In this document: piece after piece, positions 55,592-64,000 of the stretch
How positions within the stretch are numbered: the stretch's first letter is position 1
How the letters are laid out: each line of letters opens with the position of its first letter
From: Sporosarcina limicola
GTDB lineage: Bacteria; Bacillota; Bacilli; Bacillales_A; Planococcaceae
Length of the DNA stretch: 64,000 nucleotides
NCBI RefSeq assembly: GCF_014873855.1
Contig: NZ_JADBEL010000021.1
Coordinates: forward strand, 1 to 64,000
Direction: 5' to 3'
The notes under the pieces: model-generated
Database searches by the model: none
What the model was told of the DNA's origin: nothing
Seen by the model: only the letters and a program-made list of their open reading frames with translations
Position numbers and translations under genes: made by a program

Positions 55592-55738
55592 TTATTTTTT
55601 TTCGTCTAAATAATTTTTGATGATGTTTTCAAGTAATTCGTTAATTTTTTTCTTTTCTTTTACGGCTTGAATTTTGAATTGATGATGAAGATCTTCGTCA
55701 ATGTTAGTTGCTAGCCTGCTTTTTCCGTTTGGTGTCAT
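55592..55738 (-). CDS. small ribbon-helix-helix protein (plasmid type)
   Basis: 48 residues: SRLATNIDEDLHHQFKIQAV then KKKINELLENIIKNYL. A CopG/Arc-type ribbon-helix-helix: beta strand then two helices. Such proteins control plasmid copy number or partition. GGAGTGATCTC precedes the ATG. Its stop codon lies just outside the IS end. It fits the plasmid-derived DNA that follows. Confidence 0.75.
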   Translation of the reverse strand: MTPNGKSRLATNIDEDLHHQFKIQAVKEKKKINELLENIIKNYLDEKK

Positions 55739-55926
55739 GAGATCACTCCGTCCTTCGTTCAATCGTTAGTTTATACAAAAAAAACAAAACGGAAATGTGA
55801 TAATGTGACTTTCTACTCTTTTTTTCTTTGTCCAGAGGAAAAAAAAGAAGTTTGGAAAAAAAGGTTCACAATATGTTTTTTTTGGTCGATAGTATCCATG
55901 ATAACTAAAATTAGGGAGGGATAATT

Positions 55927-56515
55927 ATGAAAAATTTTTTTTACAATGGCAATGTTAGGCGTACTATCTATTTCAATGTTGTTTACGGGGACGGAAACTG
56001 CGGCAGCATCTGTTTCAGAAAGTTCAAGTGAAAAAATTAAAAAAGAATTTTTAAAAGAACAGCTTTTAGAAAAAATTAAAATTGAGTATCCAAATGCACA
56101 ATTTATTGATTTAACTGATGAAGAATTACAAAAACAAGAAGAGGCAAATTGGGGGATTAGAGGTTCAGCTCCACCGTTGAGTTATTTGGAAGTTTATTCA
56201 GTAATCTCTACTCAACACCCGACTTATGAATATTTCAGCCCAAGTCAGTTATCTTCAGTTTATGATCATGGAGGGGCTGAACTTTATATAGTAACAAGGG
56301 AACTTGGGTATGGTCATATTAGATATGCTAAATTTAATGGGATCAATTTACTAGAATATAAGAAACAACATATAGACTTAGATGGCGATTCAATTGTTGA
56401 TGGATGGTATATTTGGTGGGATGCTAGTGGTAACGATAGTGGTACATTTAATTACCAAAATACTTCAACGAATTTTCCAAGTAATACAATGTCTGACTCC
56501 ATTTTCATTAAATAA
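55927..56515 (+). pseudogene. secreted protein, frameshifted in signal peptide
   Basis: ATG 55927 follows a GGGAGGGATAATT site but a T8 run after codon 3 throws the frame off; with seven T the product would read MKNFFTMAMLGVLSISM and join a 189-residue open frame. The mature part has a charged helix (KIKKEFLKEQLLEKIK) and a Tyr/Gly/Asn-rich C-terminal half. No family known. One-base indel in a homopolymer: sequencing error, phase variation or decay. Confidence 0.6.
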
Positions 56516-56550
56516 AAATGCCGTGTGTTCGGTAGAAGGTAGTTGATTAT

Positions 56551-57033
56551 ATGAATATAAATTCTATTGCTCCTTATCAATTAACATCATTTTATTCTGA
56601 AAATACTAGTGCGAAGTCGGATCATGTAGAGGAATCTGTATTTCTTATTAGTGAAACAGTAGAAAAAATAGAGAAAAAAGATTCTTCTGCTCTTTATAAA
56701 GAACTTTCTAGTAAATATGATGTTAGAAATGCTACTTTTGGAGAAATCATTGAAATGTCCGAAGCGTTATATGGGGCGGGAGAGATATCTTTAAAGGAAC
56801 ATGCTGCTTTAACATTTGATTATGACAAAGCTACTAGCAGTTTAAAACGACATGCACCAGGATATATTTCGGCCGATTTTGATATGTATGAAACGTTTGC
56901 TAATAGTAAAGGGGAAAGAGATTGGATTGCGGAGTTTGAGGCAAGAGCATCGAAAGATTTTAAGTATGGTAATTTAATTGGTTATCAAAGTAAAATGAAG
57001 GTTCTTGACATCTTGGAACGATTATCGCATTGA
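56551..57033 (+). CDS. hypothetical cytosolic protein
   Basis: 160 residues, helical, acidic, no signal peptide. Begins MNINSIAPYQLTSFYSEN. The start has only a GTAGAAGGTAG site. It follows the secreted protein by 35 bp on the same strand. Function unknown; an antitoxin or regulator role of the pair is only speculation. A terminator follows. Confidence 0.6.
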   Translation: MNINSIAPYQLTSFYSENTSAKSDHVEESVFLISETVEKIEKKDSSALYKELSSKYDVRNATFGEIIEMSEALYGAGEISLKEHAALTFDYDKATSSLKRHAPGYISADFDMYETFANSKGERDWIAEFEARASKDFKYGNLIGYQSKMKVLDILERLSH

Positions 57034-57035
57034 GA

Positions 57036-57067
57036 AAGAAAAAAAGAGTGGCTGCGGCTACTCTTTT
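57036..57067 (+). terminator. rho-independent terminator
   Basis: AAAAGAGTGGCTGCGGCTACTC stem then TTTTTTT. Confidence 0.8.
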
Positions 57068-57074
57068 TTTCTTT

Positions 57075-57320
57075 GACCAGAGGGAAGAATATCGGGAAGT
57101 GTCAACGGTAAATGTCTGACTGGAGCAAAGCGGAAGGAATTTAAGGAGTTGATACGAGTCACTGATCTTCCACCCTCTTGGCTTTTCCAAATGCACATTT
57201 GGAAACTGCCTACCGGCGAGGGAGCCCCCGAAAGAGTTGGGGGTTGGGGGCTTGAATGGAGGGGGTCGAGGGGGAATTTTTCCCTCGTGGGTTTGGGCAA
57301 AGCCCAAGGTCTTTTCTTTT
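57075..57320. other. hairpin-rich plasmid-type non-coding region
   Basis: Palindrome CCAAATGCACATTTGG (57187-57202) and hairpins CCCCCgaaagagttGGGGG (about 57217), CGAGGG/CCCTCG (57267-57288) and TTGGGCaaaGCCCAA (57293-57307). It lies just before a rolling-circle Rep remnant, so it may be a former replication or transfer origin (inference). Confidence 0.5.
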
Positions 57321-57434
57321 GAATTATGGGAATGAATTTGCAATCGTCGCGGAAATAGTCGCGGAAATACGCAACGGTGAAAAGTTCATTTCTGCTATGG
57401 GAAAAAGCAATGGGGTAAATTTTGGCGAAAAGCG

Positions 57435-57786
57435 ATGAATTTGGACTATGATCCAGTTGCTCATATTCAAATCGTGCGACCGAAAAACAAACATAAGTCG
57501 GATGTAGAATCGGCTGTAGCCGAAACAGTAAAATATCCCGTAAAAGATACGGATTTTCGGACAGATGATAAAAAAACTGAAGAGTGTAGCCGATTCGGAA
57601 GAAGGTCTATACAGAAAATGGTTAATTTCGTATGGCGGATTACTGAAAGAAATTCATAAGGAATTGAATTTAGATAACGTCGAAGATGGCGATTTAGTCG
57701 ATGTAGATGAGGAAGAAAAAGAAGTGTCAAAAGAGGCTTATAGCGTTATGGCTTATTGGAATTGGGAACATTTTATAAAGCAGTAA
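57435..57786 (+). pseudogene. rep: rolling-circle plasmid Rep protein, C-terminal remnant
   Basis: Two overlapping frames: first VAHIQIVRPKNKHKSDVESA and TVKYPVKDTDF, then after a frameshift near 57580 GLYRKWLISYGGLLKEIHKE and DLVDVDEEEKE. These are the conserved C-terminal blocks of Rep_1 (pUB110/pC194-type) initiators. The HUH nicking part is missing. Evidence that a small plasmid integrated here and decayed. Confidence 0.85.
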
Positions 57787-57854
57787 TCAGCAAACGGGCC
57801 AGCGCGACAAGTTCTGTGATAAATGCCTTCGGCATGAAAACACAGGGAATTTAT

Positions 57855-57944
57855 GAAATGAATTTCAACTTTACAACGGAAGATAGGAATGAAGAAACCA
57901 TGTTTTCTGAAACTATCTCATCAATACTCCTGCGTGCTCTATGA
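57855..57944 (+). pseudogene. short open frame interrupted at intron boundary
   Basis: About 29 residues (MNFNFTTEDRNEETMFSETI...) end near the presumed intron start. It may be the head of a gene into which the intron inserted. Too short to assign. Confidence 0.3.
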
Positions 57945-59019
57945 ATGACAGTTCCTGGGGTTCGAAGCACAGGTAGAGTCGGCAGAAGGAAGGCTGGAGC
58001 CATTCATTAGAAAAGGTATGCCGACTGATATGCCGGATGGCTGAAAAACTAGATATGGTGAGGATGTTCCTCTGAAGAGGAACCGACGAACTTCTGAATT
58101 TAAGGGTCTATAGTTTGAACATAGTGAAAGCTATGTCCCATCCTACGATGGGGTGAGTGGTGTAAAGTAAAATTTGGCCCTCTGAAATACACTATACTGA
58201 ACAATGGTGGTATCCAGCTCACAGGCTTACAAGAAGCACCTAATTCTAGAACTGATAGCTATGTTGTAAGGGACTTGGAAAGTAAAGAACGTTGAAACGA
58301 AGGCTGTTACCTGAAACGTTTGCTATAAGACATTAGTCGAAATGCATTTATCTTTATGAGGGTAGGGGTACGACTGATGAAATTGCTGTAATGGAGATGG
58401 AGGAACAGCCCCAAGTCTAGCGATAGGTAATAATTATTTTTCAAATGTGCATTGCATCGATCGGGTAAGAATGTGGGAACATCACTTCACAGAGGAATGA
58501 TGCCACAGTGCAAGCTCTACGATATTGGGATTATTATGGGATGACGGATACCTTTACTGACTTACATCAACGAGCCAAAAATAAGGGAACATTCCATTCA
58601 CTATACGACATCATTACGTCGAGGAATAACATTTTATTAGCGTATCGAAAAATTAAGTCCAATAAAGGGTCGAAGACCCCTGGAACAGATGGTAAAACCA
58701 TCTTAGATATAGAGAAACGAACTGAGGATGAATTAGTAGAAGAAATACAAAGACAGCTCAAAAATTATCGCCCAAAGAAAGTTAGACGTAAACTTATTGA
58801 AAAAGATAATGGCAAGATGCGACCATTAGGCATTCCATGCATCATCGACAGAATCATCCAACAATTCTTTAGACAAGTGTTAGAGCCAATTGCGGAAGCT
58901 CACTTTTATAATCATAACTATGGATTCAGACCGTTACGTTCTACGCATCATGCGATGGCAAGAGTTCAATATCTAGTCAATCAATCAAAACTGCATTTCG
59001 TGGTAGATATTGATATTAA

Positions 59020-59045
59020 AGTTATCACCAGTTAATGATTACGCC
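59020..59045. repeat. RIT left terminal repeat
   Basis: AGTTATCACCAGTTAATGAT plus TAC; complement found at 62525-62550. A further partial copy (CGCCCAGTTAGTA) follows at 59041. Confidence 0.85.
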
Positions 59046-59151
59046 CAGTTAGTACTTGGTATCCCGCAGTGCTTTCATAGCCAACAACCGTAGTATTAAG
59101 CTTAAACGATCGAAACAGTCGGAATCTAACTAAGGATAATCATTTGTGGAG

Positions 59152-60191
59152 TTACTTAACCATTCCTTTAAGCCTTTTCAGTATGTCAGGGTCTTTCCAT
59201 GACGATACCATTTCTTCAGAAGTATCCTTAAAAATCAGTTTTCCCGCTTCCTCCACTGCTTTGATCATTGCTTCTGAGCCAATGTCAAGATAACCCTCTG
59301 TAGTCTGAATGGATTCATGCCCCAGAAACCTCTGGATGACTGGAAGACTAGCTCCATTCAAAAGCATGTATGTTGCCTTCGACCTTCGAAGAATGTGCGG
59401 CGATACTTTTTTATTGCCAAGTGTTTTTTGTTTTTTAGATGCGGTTTCTGCGTACTTTTTCAGTATGTAATCAATACCAGAATCCGATATCCTGTACCCG
59501 CATCGGTTTTTAAACATGGCGCCATTTTCAAGGTTAAATTTCTGACTGTACTCTTTGATTAGCTTTACGGTATGTTTGGTTAGATATATCCTTCGGTATT
59601 TAGAGCCTTTTCCGAATATAACGACTGAATTTTCTTTTCCAAATGAAAAGTCCTCCATGTTCATTCGAACAGTTTCATCCACTCTAGCTGCGGTATCATA
59701 CATTACATGGATAAGGATATAATGTTTTAAAGCCTGCCTTAGTTGAAATATCTATGGATTCAAGCAATGCCTGATACTCCTCAATAGTGAGGAAATCCTT
59801 TTTGGGCTTTGGCGCTTTCTTGTTTTTGATTTTCTTTGCCTCAATATATGCATTGGCATAAAGTGGATTCACTTCCGATGCAAAAGCAAGGAATGCCACA
59901 AGCGCTGCCCTACGGAGGTTCCTCGTTGCCACTGAAACCTTTCTTTCGGGATAGAAATGATTTCATGTTCTCTTTACTAAAGTGCGTTACCCCAATGTCT
60001 TTGATACCGATACTGCGAGTTTCCTTTAGCCAGATGATATACTGTTCTATGGCTGAGTAGTACGCACGAAGAGTTTCCTTGGACATCCCGGCTTCGTCCT
60101 TAACATAAGAGACCACATAGTGTTCAAGCATTCCAGGGAAAGTCTTATTCATCAAGATCATCCACCTTTTCATCAAAAATGGATGATACAA
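59152..60191 (-). pseudogene. ritC: third recombinase of the RIT element (ritC), frameshifted
   Basis: Three frames in line: 59910-60191 (N-terminal core-binding), 59696-59932 (VATRNLRRAALVAFLAF) and 59152-59703 (ARVDETVRMNMEDF, HILRRSKATYML, FLGHESIQTTEGYLDI with the Tyr). Two single-base shifts are needed: one near 59930 and one in an AAAA run near 59728, where three A give GFKHYILIHVMYDTAARVDE. Starts inside ritB with a 47-bp overlap. All catalytic residues are still encoded. Confidence 0.82.
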
Positions 60192-61179
60192 ATGAGGTAT
60201 AATCCTCCATCTTTTCTAGGGTGTTCTGAAATAGTTCGCCGGTTAACCACAAATATTCTTGTGTGCAATAAATTGACTGGTGTCCCAAAAATACTGAGAG
60301 TGACATGAGATGTACATTAATATCATCAGGCAACTGTGACAGTTTTTGAAGAGAATGGACTGCAAATGTTACCCTTATATCATGCATCCTTGGGCCAAAA
60401 CCCTTCCCTTTATGTTCTATGCTCGCACTGTTTAGGAAACGCCTGAAATAGGTATATGCCCTTTGGATAGATACGCGCCCGTCATTAAAGGCGGAACCAG
60501 TATCAAAGAAATAAATATTGGATGTTTTACAGTCCTTGGTTAATTCTAGATACGTGTTGCAAGCATCAGCAAGCGAATCTGAGATAGTCACTATTCGCTT
60601 GTTGTCATTTTTAGCTTGGTTAATATGGATAATACGCTGTTCAAGGTCAACTTCCTGCTTTTTTAAACCGGTCACTTCGGAAATACGCATGCCGGTGCAA
60701 TAAAGCATTTTGAAAATACAGGACATACAGTTAACCATATTTGGGGTTTTGGTATACTCCTGTTTTGGCTGGTAATTTTCGGCTTCATGTAGCAGTCTTG
60801 CAATCTCATCATGGGTAAAGACATATGGAACAAAGGTTTTCTGCCCCCGTTTCACCAATTTAGGTACGATATAAACATCTTTGATCCTGAGTACTGCTGC
60901 AAGATACCTTCCTAATGAACGGATAATCGAAGATTTCCTTATTGCTGTTGAATTCTTTTCGCCGGGACCAATGGTAAGAAAACTGAGGACTGTCTCTTGT
61001 TTTAAACAGACCTCCGGTTCTGGATGGTTCGTGCAGTACCTGTCAAACAATGACATTACAGGAAGAAAAGATTCCGCAGTACATCCGCCAACATTTACCT
61101 TATATTCAACGAACGAAACAATGCTTTCGGCTAAAAAACTTTTAAAACAGGTAGGGTCACAGATATAGGGCTTACTCAT
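60145..61179 (-). CDS. ritB: second recombinase of the RIT element
   Basis: 344 residues. Tyrosine recombinase: SAM-like domain in the first 150 residues, catalytic residues Arg in GMRISEVTGLKK, HDIRVTF (HxxR), FLGHQSIYCTQEYLWL (His, Tyr). Overlaps ritA by eight bases and ritC by 47, so the three are translated together. Strong sign of an intact middle gene. Confidence 0.88.
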   Translation of the reverse strand: MSKPYICDPTCFKSFLAESIVSFVEYKVNVGGCTAESFLPVMSLFDRYCTNHPEPEVCLKQETVLSFLTIGPGEKNSTAIRKSSIIRSLGRYLAAVLRIKDVYIVPKLVKRGQKTFVPYVFTHDEIARLLHEAENYQPKQEYTKTPNMVNCMSCIFKMLYCTGMRISEVTGLKKQEVDLEQRIIHINQAKNDNKRIVTISDSLADACNTYLELTKDCKTSNIYFFDTGSAFNDGRVSIQRAYTYFRRFLNSASIEHKGKGFGPRMHDIRVTFAVHSLQKLSQLPDDINVHLMSLSVFLGHQSIYCTQEYLWLTGELFQNTLEKMEDYTSFVSSIFDEKVDDLDE

Positions 61180-62383
61180 GTCTGGGCACCTCCAACTCGC
61201 ACAGGCGCAGACGGGTAATGTTCACTTTAGAATAGATTCTGGTAGTATCCACGGAGGCATGCCCCAGGGTTTTGGAAATCTCTAGGATACCAGCGCCATT
61301 GGAAAGCATGTTTGATGCCAACGAATGCCTTAAGCTGTGGCTCCCGTGTTTCCTCCCGTTAATGTTGATGCCTGAATCTATGAATGCGATGAAAATCATC
61401 GTTGAAATCGTTACAGAGGATTTTATTTCAAACCCGTCACCTTTCAGAAAAACCTTTTCGCTCGTCCCTTCGGGTCTTTCCTTCAGTACATACTCTGCCA
61501 ACGCATTACCAGTATGGCAGGTAAGCTTATGCACAAGCCTCTGTTTGGTTTTGGATTGGTCAACACGGATGGTTTCATTTTGCCAATCTATATCCGACAA
61601 CTTCATTTCTTTGATGTCACCTGCACGGAAACCATACACCGCAATCAAGACGGCAATGGCATAATTACGTCTTTTATTTGTATAACCACTGTTCCTTATG
61701 TACTCCAGTAGCTGAAATATCTCTTCCGGAGTATAAACAGAGGGAATCTCCGTGTGAGAGCGCAACTTATTGGATGGGAACAACGGGCTGTAGTCCAAGC
61801 CTATAAAGCCCCTCTTGTGACAGTAATAGAGAAAACGTTTCAATACTTTCAACTTGGATCTTACAGTCTGTTTAGAAAGGCTAGAAAGAGACTTGAAATA
61901 ATCCAGTAATTGACTGTCGCAGATATCAGTCAGTGGATAAAAGACTAAAAAATTGTGGATTGTGTTATAACAATATTTCAGTGTACCCTGGCTGTAATCC
62001 AGATCTTTCACATAGTTAGTGTAATTGGTTAAACACTGGTTATCGAATTCGGACAATTTTATCCTAACAATAGTGGAAGACATCGATGTTCCGGGCATTG
62101 ACTGGAAGTTATAGAAATAGATCAAGGATTGAAAAGCATGATGGATCCTGTATTCCTTTAATGACAATGTAGATGGTTCCTCAAGTAGTAAATCTCTGCC
62201 GCATCTTCGGATTAGGTAATCACTGACAATCTTGAATCCGAATTCGGTATTAGCATCAGTGGATTTGAGAAAACCATTCCAATGTCGTCGGTAATTCACG
62301 TAGATCGTCGAGTCGGTAAAATATTGGTCTTTTAGACATCTGCATGCACTGTTTGTAAGTTCTGTGATGTTCATAAACATCAT
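61172..62383 (-). CDS. ritA: first recombinase of the RIT element
   Basis: 403 residues. N-terminal core-binding domain (about 115-210) and catalytic domain with GFRAGDIKEMKL (Arg), HGSHSLRHSLASNML (HxxR) and LGHASVDTTRIYSKV (His, Tyr). The ATG 62383 has GGAGGATGATG upstream. First of the trio, nearest the right end repeats. Confidence 0.9.
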   Translation of the reverse strand: MMFMNITELTNSACRCLKDQYFTDSTIYVNYRRHWNGFLKSTDANTEFGFKIVSDYLIRRCGRDLLLEEPSTLSLKEYRIHHAFQSLIYFYNFQSMPGTSMSSTIVRIKLSEFDNQCLTNYTNYVKDLDYSQGTLKYCYNTIHNFLVFYPLTDICDSQLLDYFKSLSSLSKQTVRSKLKVLKRFLYYCHKRGFIGLDYSPLFPSNKLRSHTEIPSVYTPEEIFQLLEYIRNSGYTNKRRNYAIAVLIAVYGFRAGDIKEMKLSDIDWQNETIRVDQSKTKQRLVHKLTCHTGNALAEYVLKERPEGTSEKVFLKGDGFEIKSSVTISTMIFIAFIDSGININGRKHGSHSLRHSLASNMLSNGAGILEISKTLGHASVDTTRIYSKVNITRLRLCELEVPRHE

Positions 62384-62504
62384 CCTCCATAACGAATTTC
62401 AGTATTAGCACTGATGAATTCATTATAGAGGTAAATATGATTATCCTCAGTTAGAAATTGCGAGAATCTCATATATTTAGGGTTCACCCTAGTTGTTTTT
62501 CAAA

Positions 62505-62575
62505 ACTTATTACTGGCGACTCGTGGTAATCATTAACTGGTGATAACTTTTATTTATCGCCAGCAAGTGATAATA
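62505..62575. repeat. RIT right terminal repeat array
   Basis: Three related sites in a row: TTATTACTGGCGA (62509), TTAACTGGTGATAA (62533) and TTATCGCCAGCAAGTGATAA (62554). They look like a series of recombinase binding sites. Confidence 0.7.
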
Positions 62576-62733
62576 AAAGGCTTCTTTGACAATATCAATC
62601 ATACATTGCTTATCAAGCAGCTATGGAATTTAGGTATTCAAGATAGGAAAGTTTTAGCCTGTATATCGAAGATGTTAAAAGCTGAAGTGGATGGAGAAGG
62701 TATTCCGACAAAAGGTTCTCCGCAGGGTGGCTT

Positions 62734-63024
62734 ATGCAAAGTAAGTAATTATGCAAAGTAAACAGTCAGAAAGCCTATTACTAAAGGATATAGCCACTGT
62801 TTACTTTGCATAATATATTTTATTTCCTACTCAAATAATCTCGAAAATATATTCGTATTACTTATATTAGTTCGTATTAGTTCTGATTATAGTGCTTTTC
62901 TTGTTTTGAAAGGCTGGATGACAGCTATCTTCAGAAATTATTATGCAAAGTAAATCAAACTTAAATCCCGTAAATACAAGGCTATCTCTGGTTACTTTGC
63001 ATAATCATTCGCTTTGCATAAGGA
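62734..63024. mobile_element. 291-bp non-autonomous element with TTATGCAAAGTAA repeats
   Basis: No gene inside. Motif TTATGCAAAGTAA or its complement occurs at both ends twice (62732, 62749, 62994, 63010) and twice inside (62801, 62939), forming two hairpin units; the outer right copy is TTATGCAAAGCGA. GGCTT lies on both sides (62729-62733, 63025-63029) as a 5-bp duplication. It splits the RT frame at GGC|TTG. Confidence 0.82.
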
Positions 63025-64000
63025 GGCTTGCTTTCACCGTTATTGTCTAATATTGTACTGAATGATTTGGACCAATGGGTAGCCAATCAATGGGAGCTAT
63101 TCCCGCTCACGAGTCCTATTAAATCTCAGCCTGGCAAACGAAACGCAAAAATGAAGACTAATTTAAAAGAAGGTTATATAGTTCGCTACGCTGATGATTT
63201 TAAAATTTTATGTCGAGACTGGAAAACTGCTGAAAAGTGGTATCATGCTGTTAAACTTTATCTGAAGGAACGCTTAAAACTTGATATTTCACCAGAAAAA
63301 ACGAAGATTATTAATCTGCGTAAGCGTAAATCTGCTTTCCTTGGATTCACAATACGTGCCAATCGTAAAAGAAAGACACGAGTTGCACATACATTTGTCA
63401 AAGCCGAGAAAATGCAAAAAATCAAAGCGGAGACAAAGAAACGGGTTCAAGAACTGCGAACATCGCCAACGGCTCAAAACGCTTTACGGTTTAATAGTCT
63501 TGTCTTAGGGTTACACAATTATTTTAATAGAGCTACTCACGTCAACTTAGCGTTCTCACGTCTTGCCTACGAAATAGGTGCATTCATGTACAATCGTCTT
63601 AGGTCTGTTGGGAGATATGAACATCCAAACAATCCTCCACCTGTCTATAAAAAGTTTTACAGCTTAGGCTCTAAAACTTATAAAATTGCCAATGTGTATC
63701 TCTTTCCTCTCGGAATCATCAAAACCAAAAATGCGATGTGCTTTACCCAATGTTTAACGCCGTTTACCGAAGAAGGTCGAGTACAAATAACCACACGGTT
63801 ACGCATAGACATTAGGCAGGAAATAGTATTGTTACTGGAATCAAAAATACCGACACAGAGTGTCGAATATATGGATAATCGGATTAGTAGATACAGCATG
63901 AAGCAAGGAAAATGTGAAATCACAGGCACGTTCCTAGAAGCACAAGACGTAAACTGTCATCACTACATTCCTATGCATCTTGGTGGAAGTGACAAATTCA

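Larger units (their letters stand above)
59021..62575. mobile_element. RIT element (recombinase in trio)
   Basis: About 3.55 kb with three overlapping tyrosine recombinase genes on the minus strand, the RIT hallmark. Ends: AGTTATCACCAGTTAATGAT at 59020 on the left and its complement at about 62530 on the right, followed there by the related TTATCGCCAGCAAGTGATAA. Inserted exactly in the RT catalytic motif codons (GATATTAAA|GGC). Confidence 0.88.
57934..64000 (+). mobile_element. group II intron with nested insertions, 3' end beyond window
   Basis: Structured non-coding DNA from about 57934 (possible 5' end GTGCTCTATGAATGACAG) to 58507 precedes a reverse transcriptase frame, as domains I-IV do in bacterial group II introns. 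Two foreign elements (59021-62575 and 62734-63024) interrupt the protein. The exact 5' splice site is not certain. The flanks are decayed plasmid DNA. Confidence 0.8.
58508..64000 (+). pseudogene. ltrA: group II intron reverse transcriptase/maturase, split by two insertions
   Basis: GTG start. Exon-like parts 58508-59020, 62576-62733 and 63030-64000 read continuously if the insertions are removed. N-terminal RT-0 region (KIKSNKGSKTPGTDGKTI), RT-2 (MRPLGIPCIIDRIIQQFFRQ), the RT-3 Asp motif VDIDIK|GFFDNI that the first element splits, SPQGG|LLSPLLSNIVLN split by the second, and YADD (VRYADDFKIL). Maturase X domain and a C-terminal HNH endonuclease start (CEITG ... CHHYIPMHLGG) follow; the window cuts it off. 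Cannot make full protein in this state. Confidence 0.9.

Noticed and set aside
55592..55738. Antitoxin of a toxin-antitoxin pair
   Set aside because: No toxin gene adjoins it; plasmid copy-control type fits the Rep remnant better.
62540..62761. Separate small gene starting in the RIT right end
   Set aside because: It is the middle part of the intron RT joined by chance to RIT and small-element sequence; no independent start.

Overview
The window looks like chromosome of a low-GC, endospore-forming Bacillales bacterium, probably Planococcaceae close to Sporosarcina (inference). The signs are strong AGGAGG ribosome sites, many TTG/GTG starts, T-box leaders, a YjcZ-type spore micropeptide, a YfkAB-type radical SAM protein and a puc-type xanthine dehydrogenase locus. 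Conserved chromosomal blocks alternate with heavily decayed mobile DNA.

Layout. 1-93 is the 3' end of a group II intron. 0.2-1.7 kb holds small membrane or lipoprotein genes among dispersed intergenic repeats. 2.1-10.6 kb is an eroded prophage or ICE: deleted integrase, accessory genes, ImmA/repressor pair, Cro-like gene and IS scars. An SLH-domain surface protein and an IS630 scrap sit inside it. 10.6-12.8 kb is debris (IS relic, MITE, gene fragments). 13.2-31.7 kb is mostly intact chromosome: a papain-like protein, tandem T-boxes with thrS and a GNAT gene, a deacetylase/DedA/glycosyltransferase operon, msrA, yjcZ, an ArsR-type regulator with an MFS transporter, LCP protein, AI-2E-type permease, DUF4097 protein, YfkAB, M28 peptidase lipoprotein. 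31.7-34.0 kb holds a BlaI/M56 pair with a repeat-rich damaged sensor. 34.1-39.5 kb is the purine hydroxylase (xanthine dehydrogenase) locus: maturation genes pucAB divergent from structural genes pucDCE.

42.4-48.2 kb is a compact six-gene operon: two ABC ATPases, three membrane proteins and an ECF sigma factor. One permease carries a large domain that resembles an M1 peptidase without its zinc site. The gene after the sigma factor may fuse an anti-sigma-like head to a permease. An ECF-type promoter candidate precedes the operon, so it may be self-activated.

48.3-57.8 kb is a mobile-element graveyard: a duplicated integrase tail with its flank, two different IS4-type elements at the same point of the two copies, an ISL3-like MITE present in one copy and absent from the other, a higher-GC cargo (DUF2239, DUF1330-like, alpha/beta hydrolase) under paired TTACCCGGGTAA operators, and a remnant of a rolling-circle plasmid.

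57.9-64.0 kb is a group II intron whose reverse transcriptase is split by a three-recombinase RIT element and, downstream, by a 291-bp element built on a repeated TTATGCAAAGTAA motif. Removing both restores one open frame. This nested set, the ECF/ABC operon and the duplicated scar region are the most interesting parts. Several frame breaks fall in homopolymers (ImmA, ritC, a secreted protein), so either real decay or indel sequencing errors must be considered.
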